A stretch of 64,000 bases of DNA, from NCBI RefSeq assembly GCF_963662255.1, contig NC_085050.1, positions 22,120,131-22,184,130 on the forward strand, given 5' to 3'. Shown piece by piece: positions 22,433 to 36,416 of this stretch. Made by a program: the position numbers and the translations under genes. The DNA is from Cinclus cinclus (lineage: Eukaryota; Chordata; Aves; Passeriformes; Cinclidae). Numbering within the stretch: the first letter of the stretch is position 1; every line of letters begins with the position of its first letter. The notes under the pieces are model-generated. The model ran no database searches. It saw only the letters and a list, made by a program, of their open reading frames with translations, and was not told the DNA's origin.

Positions 22433-22849
22433 ATGGAGCCAATAACTTTCAAAGTTAAAAAGTGTCAAACACCTAGTGATTTCTCAGCAAGTTTCAGTCT
22501 CCAGCTCGTGGGTTCTCTCCCAGTGCATTCCCTAACCACTATGTCAATGCTGCCTTGGATTGTGGCTGAGATCCAGCTGCTCAGTGCAAAGTCTTCCAAA
22601 GAAGAACCCAGCGTCAGCCAAATCCGACTTTGTGTTTCAGCAGCCAGTTTGCGATGCGAGCCGGACACAGGGAAAACCCAGCAGTGGGATCCTTTAATTT
22701 GTTCAAGTTTGTTTGAGTACAAGCCACAGCAGGTCCACAAACTGATTCACAACAGCCACGATCCAAGCTACTTTGCTTGTCTGATAAAGGATGAAGCAGC
22801 AAATCAGCAAAGTATCTGCTACGTATTTAAAGCTGATGATCAGACAAAA
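22433..22849 (+). CDS. TBC1D1: TBC1D1 first coding exon (residues 1-139)
   Basis: The exon encodes the N-terminus of TBC1D1, a Rab GTPase-activating protein that restrains GLUT4-vesicle and related membrane traffic until phosphorylated by AKT or AMPK. Diagnostic segments are MEPITFKVKK at the start, LQLVGSLPVHSLTTM, SMLPWIVAEI, LRCEPDTGKTQQWDPLI and HKLIHNSHDPSYFACLIKD, then ICYVFKADDQTK. These belong to the first phosphotyrosine-binding-type domain. The ATG has A at -3 and G at +4, a strong context. The donor is AAA|GTAAGT at 22850, phase 0. The open frame continues to 22936 but that is intron. The paralogue TBC1D4 (AS160) has a different, longer start, so TBC1D1 is the better call. Confidence 0.96.
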
Positions 22850-25800
22850 GTAAGTAAAAAGAAAAGAACCAAAGCAAACATCCCTGGTGTTGCTTTTGTG
22901 CTGTTTGAATCCTTTCACTACCCTGTAAGACCTTAAGGTTGTACTTATAATTAGAGACTAGATCTCATTAAACCTTGCAGACTTACTTTATTTTATGTTT
23001 ATTGCTCAAGTGGAATTCGAACTGCTCAGTATGTGAAATGAAAGATGCATACATCTCCTACAGGATCAGGGCCTGAATTTTGTCAGCTTTATAAACAGTG
23101 TAGTTTGGGATATGGGCTGAAATCTTGGCCCTTGAGTCACTGAGGGCTTTTCTGTTGATGTCACTAGGGCTAGTGTTTCACTCTCAAGTCACTGTGAACT
23201 TTATCTAATCCTGCACTCAGACCTCTCAAATTTCTGTTTTCCTGATTTGAGACCTATGTGACTGGGAAACAGAGATACCTCCTTTCTCAGAAAGAGGAGA
23301 GGGTAGTGTGGAACCTCTATATGTATCATATCTCTAACAGCAGGACCTGTGAAAGCCTAGCAGGCAGGTTCAGGGAGTGGGAGAAAGGCACAGTCTCTGC
23401 ACCTCCGTGACATGCAGGCTTGCTGCTGTGTGGTGTGAGACTGGAATTGGGTATGCATGTCTGGCAGTGGGTATGATTTGGCTTAGTTTGCATTTCCTAA
23501 CCAGTTCCTAACCAGTTGTGTCTTTGCTGAAATAGTAGAAGCATTAAAATTGTTGATCTCTTCTGTTTGAGGGTAATGTGAAACACTGATTCTCATGAAC
23601 AAGTAAAATGAATAGGGTTTAACACAAAGTTATTGTGAAGTACTGGGAACAAAATGGTGACGTATCCTTCTCCTCTTGTATGTTGACTCTAGTCTCCATG
23701 TTAGAAAACAGCATGCTCACTTGACTCGTAGGTGGTGTCCTGCTGAAGAACTCTGGAGGTATTATGTGAATATACACCACACATGGGATTTATGCCAACC
23801 TGCTCAATAGCAAAACATTGTGCAATTCCAAATCCACAGTCTCAAGCTTATGGCTCGAAACATATGGAAACAGCTTTAGTTAAACTCCCCCAGATAAAAC
23901 GGCAGTTCCAGTAAATTAAAAGGCAAATATGTTGTAAATCAAGTTGCATTCAAGAGAGAAATCCTGCCAAGTTAAATGTAGAATACCATTTTTATGTGTG
24001 TAAGAGCAGAAATAAGGAGACATTTCAAAACGTGGCATGGGTAGCAACTGGTGAATGCATTTTTTAGTTCGCTTATGCATTTACTTGTGCTTGTGGTTTT
24101 CCAGGATTATGGTGAGAACACAGCACTGATCATCTCCAGTACATTTTCTTAGGCATTTTCTTTTGCAACAAAAGATTGAAGTACTTTTTCTTCATGTTTG
24201 AAATTCCTGCACGTTTGAAATGCTCAAGAACACATAAAGTTTCTAGTTAAATTTGCAGCTCTGTCTGCATGTTTCTGGAGACAGTACCCAAAATTTTTGT
24301 ATACCTTTTTTAACGCAGCTATCTATCCTTTCAAAAACTACCTTCCACCTGATCTCTTAACTTGCCTTACATACAAGAGTTGTTTCTCTTGATTTCTTTA
24401 CAGTCTAGGTAGACGTCTAATCAGCATTTGTGGATCTATGTTTTAATGAAAGGGTAATGGAGATGCCAAGTGTTCTTACCATCTAAAGTCAAGCCATGCC
24501 CTTTTTACTTACATTTTGTGCAATTTCCACATTTTAAATATGTTCTTTGTGCTTTGTAAGGTGTTGTTGTTACCTTGCCTTGAATAGGGTCACATAATGC
24601 CTTTTAGCTAATTGGTATTTGTGTATTTATCTGGAGGAGTGAACTGATGTTACTACCTCTTTTGCAGGTGCCAAACTTGAAAGGATAGGGAGTGCACATG
24701 TGCCTTTGTTACAAACTGAAGGAGGTGTTTGCTGAAAGCCAGTGAGTTGGGATGAAGAATTTAGAATTGTTACTACAGTTTTTGTTCAATTTCAAAAGAA
24801 ATTAATTTTAGAAACTGGAATTTTGCAGCCTGTGCAACTCAGCAGACTTCTGTGCTGGCACTCTTGCTTGTGAGGACTCTTTTTTTCCTATTTGCTTCAA
24901 GTCTGCAAAGGAATCACAGTATTCCAGATACGTTTTGCCACAGAATTTACATGTTCATAACAATCTTTAGCCAGCAGTCTTGGATGTCTAGACTTTTGCG
25001 ATAATTACTAATTACAATAATATTGTAAACTGCAAGAGCCACAATTCTTTGTGTCTGCATATGTAAGTCTGTAGTAGGGTTATATTTGACAAAGAGTTCT
25101 TGTTTTAAGTCAGATCTGATTGAGGATTTGAAGGAGAAGGTACTTTTTGGCTTTGCAAATAAGTTCTGTGTATGTTCTCACCTTAGGATAAGTAGAATAA
25201 AAAGGGGGCAGATTTATGTCTGTGGGAGAAGTAGAGTAGGAAGATTAGGATGTTAAGACAAAGAGGCAGTTGAGTAGAAGACTTAAACACTTAAAGCCTT
25301 TAAGAGGAGGACAAGAAACTTGAAAGTCATGCAGACAGAGGCATTCCACTGGAGGTGGTAGAAGGTGAAGAAATCCAGAAATGGTCAGACTTTTAGCATC
25401 AGCACTGCAAATAGACTGCAGTCCATTAACTGTAGTTTTACTCCTTTATAAACACAAATTGACCAAGAACATACATCTGTCTAGTAAGGAATTACTTTAG
25501 TGTTTAGTATGAGAGTTTGGTTAATGTTGCTGCATAATATTTAGCTCAGCTCTAGAGTTGATGGAGGTGCATGCCACCCGATGTTTTTCCTGCATATGAA
25601 TACAAGGCTCTTGGGTTTCTTGTTGCTGGATTTCTTCTTTTGAGAAGAAATAAGTAGACAGGTAATTAACACTAAGTAATGTCAGGATTCTTTGCAAGGA
25701 ATTCTTTGTTATGCTGCTCTTTAGCAGTGAAAGAAAAGGTAGTGTCCCTTTGTGGTCTTTGTCCTGCCTTTGTAGGATCTTCTGTAATTGTTTCCATTGT

Positions 25801-28800
25801 ACCATCATGGCAATGTGTGGTTCAGTTTCCCTGCTGGATAGCAGTAAGTAGGGAAGGATGAGATGATATTACTTGTAAAGAGGCATGTGAATATGGAGGT
25901 TATTCCACTCTACTTTGTGCTTAAAGCATGGGTTTACTCTGCCTAGAGAGAGCTTCTCTTATGGGTTAGTCTTCTTTCTAAGTAGATTTGTCAGACATGG
26001 GATCTGGAGTGTTCCTTCCTTCACCTATAGTGTCTGCAAGTTTCCACTAGTTACAGATAGACTTTCTTATTCTTGCATCCTCGTTTTGCAGAGGTTCTGA
26101 TGTGGCCTCATAATTTCTGCTTGAGGGTGGGACTGAAGCGTTAATGCATATTCTTTGTAGGTGCTCAGGAATGGAGCTAGATTCAATTATATTGCCTGCA
26201 GGGAGCTTAAGAAGGCTACTTGGAGGTCAGGTGAGTAATAGTGGGGGAAGCTGGGGGAAAATTAAATCTCCACTAAATCTTCTTGCAGAATAGTCCCTTG
26301 AGCGTAAGAACACAGCCTTGCTGAACACCTTAGTGAGAGTGCTCAGCTACTGTAGCAGTGCAGTGGAAATGAAACCATACGTGTTTTACTCTCTCTATGT
26401 CCCCAGAGGCCTCTGGTCTGACATTTTCTTATGTACTACAGAAGTGTGATGCTATTGATAAAGCTGTTGTTATTGAAAACTATATGCTTAAAAATTATTG
26501 GTATTTTATTCTTACATTTGAGATGGTCTTAACTGTTAGGGACTGCAGGTGAAGTGTGCTGTTTCCTTCCTGAGCTGATTCTCTCCAGTTTTCCTTTCGT
26601 ATAATACCTGGCTTTAGCACATCATTCTGTCCAAGAAATGAAAGAGATAAATAATGTGAGGCTAATGGTATACTGTAGCAGGTTATCCCCCTCCAGCGAA
26701 AGCGAAGTAGCCAAAACATTATGGAAGATGAGTAATTTATTTTCTTATTTTCAGCCTGGAAAAGTAATTCCAGATGTCATTATGCTGATCCTTCTTTGGT
26801 GTATCGAATTATTTGTTTTACTTCGGTATGTTTAATCTTACTTGATGGGTGTTTGAGCTGGCAAATGGAACACGGGTCACTAGTTTATCTGACTCATGCC
26901 CTGAGCTAGTATAGATTTAAGCCAAGATAACGTTGTGCTGTCCTTTATTATACCTTTATATTTATTGTAAATGAAGACTAAGTTCTAAATTTAATGGTTT
27001 CATAGAGGTCTGAGTCAAAGAGGACATTCAGTATCTCAGCTTTTTTCCATGTCCTGTGCTCCATTGAGCAGCAGGCTCACATTTTCCCAAGCCTGTCTTC
27101 TGTCACCTACATGGCTATAAAGACTTTTTTGTTGCCTTTGACAACCCTTGCTAGATTCAATTCCAGGCGGACTTTGGCTTTCCTAATCATGTCTCTATCT
27201 TGTGTTGGCAAGTTCTTATCGAGGCTCTCTGGAGACTGGCTGAATTGATTTTTTCCCTGCTGTTTTTCCTACAGCAGATATTTGAGTGGTTGAAGTCCCT
27301 CATCAGGACCAGTGTATGCTAATGGGAGGCTACTTTGAACTGTCTGTAGAGTGCATCATCCACCTGTTCTTTCTGATCACAGGGTAAAATAAATTCCTGT
27401 ATGCAGAGTAGAAGACAGCAGACAGCACTGTCATTTTTAAATTTATTTTTTAGTGAAGCTCAAAATGCTTGAAAGTTTCCCATTTTTTATTCTCTAATGT
27501 GAACTGGAGGTTAAGAGAATTTGAGGGAAAGCCTAGAAACTCGAGCCTAATGTCTTGCAAGGAAAATATTTCTGTGACACTACCAATGCAAAACTGGAGT
27601 ATGAAGAAAGGTAAAAAGTTCAGTTCAGGTTTTTAAAGGGTTACATTTTGTACTTGTGTTTTTGTTTGTGTGGGCTAGGCTTTTTTGTCCCCAAGACTCT
27701 GGACACAAGTTGTCATAACAGCCTGTAATATATGCTTGTGTTTACTAGAGCAGTTAATGCTATGATGGCAAAACACTGAGTAGAATTTCTCTGCTTAATA
27801 GGAAAATACTGCCTGTGATTTAAACAGGATCACAGCTACACAAGATGCGCACAAGTCTGTGCGGTCCTTCTGAATCTTCTCTCTGTAGTGTCATCAATCA
27901 GGGACAGCCTTTGGCCCAGGCAGCTGCAGGAATGTTAGGATGAGAGTTGCAGTGTGTGTGTGGTTGCAGCAGACTGGGACACCTGCTTGAAACCTGAGCC
28001 TGCTGATTGACTTCACCTGTGCCAAATCTGCCCCAAGGCAAGCACAGATAGGCTCCATCTCCTTACACTGAGCCACTTGTTGAAATGTAGCAATTGGCCT
28101 GTTGTTGAGCTTTTTGGTTACAGCTGTGATGTCTTCTTTTGTCAGAGGTCTTCAGGTTTTTTGTCCACTTATTGCTTTAACAGTTACTATGCTTTTAAAC
28201 AGCCTTCACCTACTTTCATGAGTTAAAATAGCTTATGCACTTAAGTAGATCATGCTGTCTTACCTGGAATCCAGCACTCTGTTACATGTTGTTTATGATC
28301 TGATTATGTGCTGAAGAAGCTGGTTTCAGATAATCAACACTTAGCTCTCTGTGAGGCTGCACAGAGCTGAACTTCACATTATTCATCTATAAAAGGAATG
28401 GCAGGGGCCCAGTGAAATCCTAAGCAGTTGTTGTGAAGCTTGGCTGCGTGACTGTCGACACTTACACAACTTGTTTTTACATTAGACTCTAAGGTATAGC
28501 CTCACAGAGTATCTCATTTTTAATAGCACCATTTCCCTTTCTTAAAAGAATTCAAAGATAATTTTAATGATAGAGGTGATCTTTTTCTTTTGTTTTTTAC
28601 TGCCTGATGAGTCTGAGGAGATTAAAATATGGTTCTTCTTTTGCAAAAAACCATTAAAACACTGAAACAAAATCAAGTGACTGGAATAATGTCAGTGCAA
28701 TTGAGAACTTAATTTGGCTGTTTTCTGCCTCCTTACGCACCTTTGGGGTTTTTGATTGAATTTGTGTAATTGTGAACTGCTTTTTGATTTAGGACATCTC

Positions 28801-31310
28801 TCCTGTCTCCTAAACACTGACTGAAGAAAATGTAAAATACAGAAGGAAAAAAAATGCAGCAGAACAAATGAAAAATCAAATACATATTTGTGTTGTGCAC
28901 ATACGCAGTCCATTTTATAAAGTAGGTCAAAGTTTAACTGTGTAAATCCTAACAGAATACCCTGTATAATGCAAACAACCAGCTGTGCTTTCAGTACTCT
29001 CACAATTAATCAAGCTTTACAGGCTTCTTGAGCATGAGTATGATGACACCAGTTCTATCTTGGGATCTGTTCAAATAATTAATGTATGTGAACTCTTCTG
29101 TCTGGGAACTTTAGTGGCCAGTGACCCTGTCCCTAGCAGCATTATTCCAAGTCTCTATGGGGCTCTTGTCAAATCTTAGAGTGACTTTGTGACATGCTGC
29201 TCAGCTAAGTGCTTGTGTGTTCGCTCTCATTTTACAAAAAATATTGTGGGATTTATCTAAAACTTGTGTGATTGCCACATGGAGGAAGTAGTTTGTGTAA
29301 TACCAGTGCTGCTGTCTGACTTACAGTCAGAGATAATGTCTGATCAAGGAAGATGAAATTATTCACAAGGTTTGTAGGAGAGTTGCCTATTCCCACTCTT
29401 AGGGCAGCAGCAACATAAAAATTATATATTCTTGTGATTTCTTATCTAGTATAATAGTTAGCTGTACAGTAAACTGCATCAAATGACATTGTTCATGTAT
29501 TTTTTAACTTAAATAATAGTGAAAGTAGCTGTGTGTTACTTGTGATGTTACATGCACTTTATTTTAGGGTCAGAGTTCATGCCAAGGTTGTTTTATTAAC
29601 TGTTCATTCACTTTTCCTGTTGGGGATTGTAGCTGAAATACAGAACAGTAGAACCGAGGCAAAATATAATTAGTGGATTTGTGATGGCTTCTCATCTGAT
29701 TACTAACCATTCTTTTTGTCTGACTTGTGGCCTGTGATGTTCAGCACAGGTAACTGGAGCCATGAATATCTAAACATCCTCCAGAGCTGTAGAAGAGTTT
29801 TCTTCAGAAGCTCCTGTATACACAGAGAAGAGCTTCCCTACATAACCTCCAAAGTGAAGCTCACTCTTAACGTCCTAACCAAGTTTGAGTCAGCTTTCTG
29901 TGGCCTTGTATTCCTTTGTTTGCTGATTTGTATATTCCCAACTCTTCCCTTTTCTTTATACTGTGGTATCACTCAGTGAGGTGTTTCAGAGTAATTTGAA
30001 TATTCCAAAGGAAAAGGGACCAATTTTCAATGAAATCGGCATCCTAACATGATCACAGAACACTTTGATGTGCACCTTTGTGAGAGTTAGGGCATCACCA
30101 CCTAGAGCAGAGAGAAGGCCTGGCCTCAAGATCCCAAATTCATTCAGTCTCAAACTGCCCTGGGGTTTTAGTTCAAGTTTAATCTATGATGGTACACTGA
30201 GGAGATTGTATAGTTGTCCTCTGTCAAGTAAGGCAGTTCTGTTACTCTTTTCTCTTTTCATCCATCCCTTGATGTAGTTCCTTGGTGTTTTCCCTTGTGC
30301 TGGCACTGATTTTTGTCAGCTCTGTGTTGAGCTGCTTTAGGGGCTAAGGTAAAGGAAACTAATTTCATTCTGCTCCAAAACTAATTTGGTGCACCTTGCT
30401 AGATAGCCATAGATGCTTTTTGTTGAATTTCAAGTTGACATAAATTTGGAAACTAAAGTGAACATAAAATAATTTGGAACAAGATTTTCCTGGTGCTTTT
30501 GTAAGCAGGTGGAGGAAATAGAGTGCCAAACCAGGAGTACTCCAAAGGGATTAGGCCATGGAACAGGAAACCTGTTTTTCTCTCTTTGTAGGATGACATG
30601 GATCTTAAAAGTAGAACTATGAGGATGGAGGTGCACAGGGACACTTGTGGACTTCCTTGGCCTCTGCACACAGAGACACCTTGTTTGGAGCATGGTGCTC
30701 TTAACACCAAGGTTGTGGATTCATTCCCCAAATGGGCCATTTATGGGAAAGTTGTACTTGGGTGGTCCTTGTGGGTCCCTCCCAGCTCAGAATATTCTGT
30801 GAAAGCCTCATCGACATTGAAATCTGCCCTGCTGGTAATGTGTGGTAGAAATCACTGCATACCTGCCCAGTGAATCCAAAGTAGCCTTGCTGTAAAAAGA
30901 CATGAACATCACTGAGTGGGTGGTCTTCAACTGGGGAACTGTCTATCCACATATTACCTGCACTAATCATATTGATAAGTCTTCAGCTTCACAACTTGTA
31001 ACAATAACAAAATATGTGGCAATGTGGTTATCCAGCTCACCTTACTGTGAGGCTGTAAAATCTGATTTCTGCCAAGGTGTTGGATGCAAGACACAAACAA
31101 AGTGAATGGCTCTCCTCACTGCCTTGGAGCCTCATCAGTCCTACAGCTTCAAACAAACACACAGCAAGCAGATGGTGCTGGGCAAATTAAATACCCAAAC
31201 CAAACTGAAAGACTTGTGCCCATGGAAGAGTTCTGAGTGAGAAATAGAAGGAGTGTGGAGATATAAGTTGTGTGTACAGAATTAAGAGTTCAGAAAATAC
31301 TCTTTGATTT

Positions 31311-31358
31311 ATAGCAATATTGAATATATCAATATATTGAATATAGCAATATTGAATA
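31311..31358 (+). repeat. Short AT-rich tandem repeat, about three 16-bp units
   Basis: ATAGCAATATTGAATA at 31311-31326 recurs at 31343-31358 with a diverged copy between them. Confidence 0.75.
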
Positions 31359-34300
31359 CAAACTACTGTACAAAGAAATACTTAATGATGGAGGAACTCC
31401 AATGTATTTTCTGAGTTACGCACTGCTGAGGCTTGCTGAAGTTGATTTAATATTAGAAGTTTGTAAGTTTGAATGCTGCCTTATTGGTCTCCAAACTCAA
31501 GTCAGAAAGTCTAATCTAGACTCAATAGATGTTTTTTATTTTTTGTTTAATTACTTAACACTCTTAAGTAATATGAAGTATGCACAGTTGTGAAGTTCTT
31601 AAATTAATTTTGTGGATACTTGGTGTTTATTGGAGGGTGGGGAAACTGCTTAGAAAATAACAGTTTTTATTTTAAAAATCAGTCTTACCTAAAACAGTGT
31701 TAGTTTTTGTGGCACACAATGCAATAGCATACTGAGAACAGTGTGATTTAGTTAGCAAAAGTGAGGAGATATTTTTTGTCAAATGCGTGAATAAACAAAG
31801 GCCATATCTGTCATGTAGGTTAGTACAGTCTCTCCAGGCACTCAAGAGTGGTTCTGGCTCATAACTGATTGATATCAGTTAAGAGAGCAAGCTTCCTCAA
31901 GACTAGTAAAACCAAAACCTCCTATTTTCTGTGCTTTGCAAGTTTCATTAGGAAGCTTGGGCTTTAGCTCGCTTTAAGATACTTAAACATGGACAGGCAG
32001 TTGTATTTTCTTCTTTTCAGATTTTAAAATGGCTGTAAAACACAAATACAAGTCATCCACATTAAAATATGAAGATGTCAATTCGTAAATTATGATACTG
32101 AATAAATCACCTTCCTGAAATAGCTCTTTATGTTTCCATGCAGTTGGCTTTTCATTTAGAGTTTTGCCATTCCTGGGCTGACATTTATGCTGTGCCCCCA
32201 AGGTCATCAGATGGGGGCTCTTTGGCTGTAGTGGAGCAGAAAACCAAAGCAGAGGAGGCATATATAACCACTGTATTTACTTTAGCAGCACAATCTCCCA
32301 TCCTGTTATATGTCAAAGTGAATAATGGCAGAAAATCATTGTCGTAAAAATCAGTGCTTTCCTTTGCCTGGTGTAGACACAGTTGTTCTGTATTTCTGTT
32401 TTTTTTACCCTCTCTGTGGACATCAAGTTATGGGAAGGGCTGTGGGAAATATTTTCCTAAAGAATGATTTGTGTGACTGGACAAATACAGGCTTAAATGG
32501 ATATGTGTGTTTGCTCTAAAGGTTGATCATTGTGGATCTGATACAAGGATTGAGTGGATAATGCCAGTTTATACTTGGTTTGTCCTTTGTATGAAACTGC
32601 TGGTTGATGTGGACTTCCCTTTCTTTCCCACCCTCCCCCCACTTTTCCCAGAGGGACAGTAAATGAGATCTATTGCTAGTCATAAATACAGCTTTACTGA
32701 TGATGGTTCCTCTTGCATTGGGTTAAGTTTGGTCCTTCTGCATAACTGATTGAATGCATTTCATTTGCAAGCTTCTTGTTTCAGCCTTTAAAAAAACCCC
32801 ACAAAACTAGCTTCACATAGGCAGAATGTGCTTCAAAACTGTATTTTTGGTAATCATGATGGGGTTTGTTGTGTTGCTTTGTTGCTTATATGCTGTACTT
32901 GTACTTACATTGTAAAGAACTTGCGCAGGAAGAGGGAATAAAAGCCAAATTTTATAACTCCTCATTTGAGATTTTTGGAGGCCACGCGTTCAGCATAGAG
33001 GTGTAAAGTAGAGCTTGGAGTGAATATCTGGTGGTGTATTTGCATCTAAACCTGTGGCTAATTGAAATGGAGAAACTGAAACAATTTTTTAAGAGTCAGA
33101 AAGCAAATTATACATAAATCTTATTTCTGCATCTTTGAGGCTGAAAATCTGTATGCACTTTAACTTCAGGCTAGTTCCTTTGAAGACAACATATATACTT
33201 GAAACAATGACTTTTAACATGCTTGTAGATACTTGCTTGCTTAGCACTATAATATGTTATATATCGTTCTGCTTGGGTTTATCCTTATATTTTTTTCAAT
33301 GACAGTTATGTTGTTCACATAGGAAAAAACGATTTCCAATACCTGCAGTTAATTCATTTAGAAAGATTTTTAATGAAACAAAAGTACTTTTAAAACCAGA
33401 CAACAAAAATTATAATTCAAATACAATAATATGTTCAGGATGATTAGCATGATTAATTCAACACCACTATTACAAAAATTAGGTTTCTTTCCTTACTTAA
33501 AATTTCAAATAGAAGTATGCCGTATGTCTATGAAGCAACAATTTACTGAAGTCTGAAGGAGAGCAAAGACATGTTCGTCACTTTTAATTCACTGCAGACT
33601 TTGAAAAACGTGTTCTAATGTGCATCTTCAGGTACAAATAGTGTTGGTACCTTCAGAGGTGTCCCACTGAAGCTGAATTCAGAGGCATTTCTAGAAGCTG
33701 TATTATCATGTTAGGATTGCATTTGTTGGACCAGCTGTCCAGCAGCAATGAGGCACTTCAATTTTCCCGATTTAAGTGCATATTTCAAAGCGACACAACA
33801 GTGGGTGATGACACACTGGAACGAGGCACTCTGATTCCCGTATCAGAACTGGGATTTAGGAGAGAAAGCAGTTGCTTCTGCGGAGCTCTCTGCAGTATCT
33901 CTGCTGCTGTGGAGCACTGTACAGCCTTCCTGACAGTAGCATTCTAGCCAGGCCATTAGGAAGCTTTTCTGATTGCAGGAAGAGAACTTCATTGTTCTTA
34001 AAAGGGATTACTCCTCAGAGTGCTACCTCCTTTTGTCCTCTCAATCCCTTCACAAGTTCGCAGATTCATCAGGATTTAGGATGAGGTGTTTAAGTGCCAC
34101 TTAGTGGCTGTCCAGAGCAAATGTAAGATTCTGCAGTTGCTGTGAGTTTTCACCTCTTCTGCTTCTGCTTTCCATCAGCAGGAGAATTGCTTGCCTTACC
34201 GTGGAGATACCAAAGGCTTAATCTGGTTGAAATCAGTTGAGAGGTGCTGGTGGGTTTTCAGTAAGAAAGTTTCAGTACTGTAATTTACCTTTTACATTTT

Positions 34301-34757
34301 TCCCCCCAAATTGTCCTACTGAAGTTCTGTTTGGGTGGGTTCTCCTAGTGGTTTTTTTTTTTGTTGTTTTGTTTTGTTTTTCGTTGGGGTGTTTCTTCAA
34401 TATTTTTAAAATGCCTCTTAAAGTATTGGAATTAGTTTGTATTTTACTACATAACAAGAAACAGCACTATGTAAAGTCTGTAGAACAGAATTACTGCTGT
34501 TTCTGGAGTTCATTCTTATGTGCTAAATTTCACAAAGCAAGGTGTGTTTGACATCAGACACTGTTCTGGAGTGTTTCAGCTCCTCTCAGCAGAATATCCA
34601 ATAGATGTGAAAACATTAGCTCTCAGTCATCTTAGGAGCTTGCTATAATGAGTTTTTATGTGTGTAAGGACAAAAAGTTTATCTTCTAGAAACTTGCAGG
34701 ATTTCTGGATATTCTTTACATATATGTTATTAACTGTGTACTGAACCAGATACATCC

Positions 34758-34834
34758 TTAAGATATATAAGGATATAGTAGCAACTTGATCTGTGATTTA
34801 AGTGGGGGCAATTCTCAAATGAATATCTTTTACA
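34758..34834 (+). repeat. Unclassified 77-bp repeat, copy A
   Basis: It aligns without gaps to 37943-38019 with 65 of 77 bases matching (12 differences, mostly transitions). It begins TTAAGATATATAAGGATATA. I do not recognise the family. Confidence 0.75.
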
Positions 34835-35538
34835 TCTCAAAGTGCATGCATTGCCTGTATGCAGGCTTCCTCTTTACTAGGAGGTTTTTCAGAGGGCTTT
34901 TTGCAGGGAGTTCATGTACTGCAGAAGGCATGCTTCAAGGTTTTTTTAGAATGCAGTTGACTTGTTTTTCCTTCTCTTTCAGTTTTTGTGTTTAATATCC
35001 ATATACATGCTAGATTTGGAAGAGTCAGAAAAGTTCCCAGGAACCTCAAACAAAACAGATTTCTGATTGCATTTATTGTTAAAGTTGCAGAACAGAAACT
35101 GTCAAGATCTCAGGATAAACCCCTTCACACATGTTGAGACAATGTACTTCCAATAAGCCATATAAAACCTAGATATGTGACAAATTTTCCTCAGCCAGAT
35201 AACCCTCAGTGACCTGGTTTTAAGTACACAAGTTTGCACAGGCATGTTAACCTGTTCTGGAAGTCTTGTTGCCAGCTTGAAACATCAGCTGAATTAGACT
35301 TCTGGGTTTTTGTCTTAACTGGAGTTGTGAGTAAAATCAAAGCACTTGTGTGGGGATGGCATTGTGTATCTACAATGAGAGAAAGTCATACTTGATTCTC
35401 ATTAAGTTCTTCTTTGACTGTATATTGCGGCTTTTTGCATGCCAAGAGAAAAAGTTGGGAAGATTGATTAAAACTCATAAATTATAATTGAAAGCAATGG
35501 GACATTTGAAAATTTAGTATACCTTGGATGAAATGTCC

Positions 35539-36416
35539 TGTTTAATATCTTTATCAATGATCTGGACAAGGGGATCGAGGGCACCCTCAGTAAATTCTCA
35601 GATGACACCAAACTGAGTGGGAATGTTGATCTGCTGTAGGGCACAAAGGCTCTGCACAGGGATCTGGACAGGGTGAATAAATAGGCCAAGGCCAATTGCA
35701 AAAGGTTCAACATGGCAAAGTGCTGGATTCTACACCTGGGTCACAACAATGCTAGGCACTGCTATGGACTGGGGGCAGAGTGGCTCAGTGTGGCCACAGC
35801 TGGGTGAACATGAGCCAGGGTGTGCCCAGGTGGCCAAGAAGGCCAATGGCTTCCTGGCCTGTGTCAGAAATAGCATGGCCAGCAGGTCCAGGGCTCGGCA
35901 CTGGTGAGGCCACACCTTGAGTCCTGTGTCCAGTTCTGGGCCCCTCACAACAGGAAGGGCATTGAGGGGCTGGGCTAGAGAAAGGCAGTGGAGCTGGTGA
36001 AAAGTCTGGGCACAAAGCTTACAAGGAGCAGCTGAGGGAGCCGGGGGTATTTGGCCTGGAGAAGGCTCAGGGGAGACCGGATCACTCTTCCCAACCATCT
36101 GAAAGGAGGTTCTAGTGAGGTGGGGATTGGCCACTTTTCCCAGGTAACAGCTGAGAGGATGAGAGGAAGTGGCTTCAGTTGCACCAGGGAAGGTTTAAAT
36201 TGGATATTAGGAAAAAATTCCTCAGTAATAGGGTTCTCAGGTATTGGATCAAGCTGCTCAGGGAAGTGGTAGAATCACCATCCCTGGAAGCATTCAAAAA
36301 ATGTATGCATGTGACACTTGAGAACATGGTTTAGTGGTGAATATGGCAGTGCTGGGTTGTGGTTGGACTTGATGATCTTACAGGTTTTTCCAACCTAAAC
36401 TGATTCTATGATTCTA
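35539..36416 (+). mobile_element. CR1 LINE fragment, forward, about 0.9 kb
   Basis: It starts in the end of CR1 ORF2 (TTTAATATCTTTATCAATGA, then CTGGACAAGGGGATCGAGGG) and runs through GATGACACCAAACTGAGTGG, the non-coding tail, and the terminal TGATTCTATGATTCTA at about 36416. This is the best-preserved forward copy in the window. The 3' end is intact, while the 5' end is truncated as usual for CR1. Open frames on the opposite strand across it are meaningless. Confidence 0.93.

Larger units (their letters stand above)
22850..35538 (+). other. TBC1D1: TBC1D1 intron 2, first part
   Basis: Non-coding AT-rich sequence after donor GTAAGT. It contains an AT-rich triplicated motif at 31311-31358 and the first member of a dispersed 77-bp repeat at 34758-34834. 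About 33700-34090 is somewhat richer in CpG than its surroundings. No exon, RNA gene or CR1 copy was recognised in these 12.7 kb; the open frames present are short and without motifs. Confidence 0.65.

Noticed and set aside
22850..22936. Continuation of the TBC1D1 frame past the exon 2 donor
   Set aside because: The GTAAGT donor and the perfect phase-0 join to 62842, matching known TBC1D1, show this is intron.
35730..36134. Reverse-strand frames of 69-134 codons
   Set aside because: They lie antisense within a forward CR1 element; the composition follows the repeat, not a gene.
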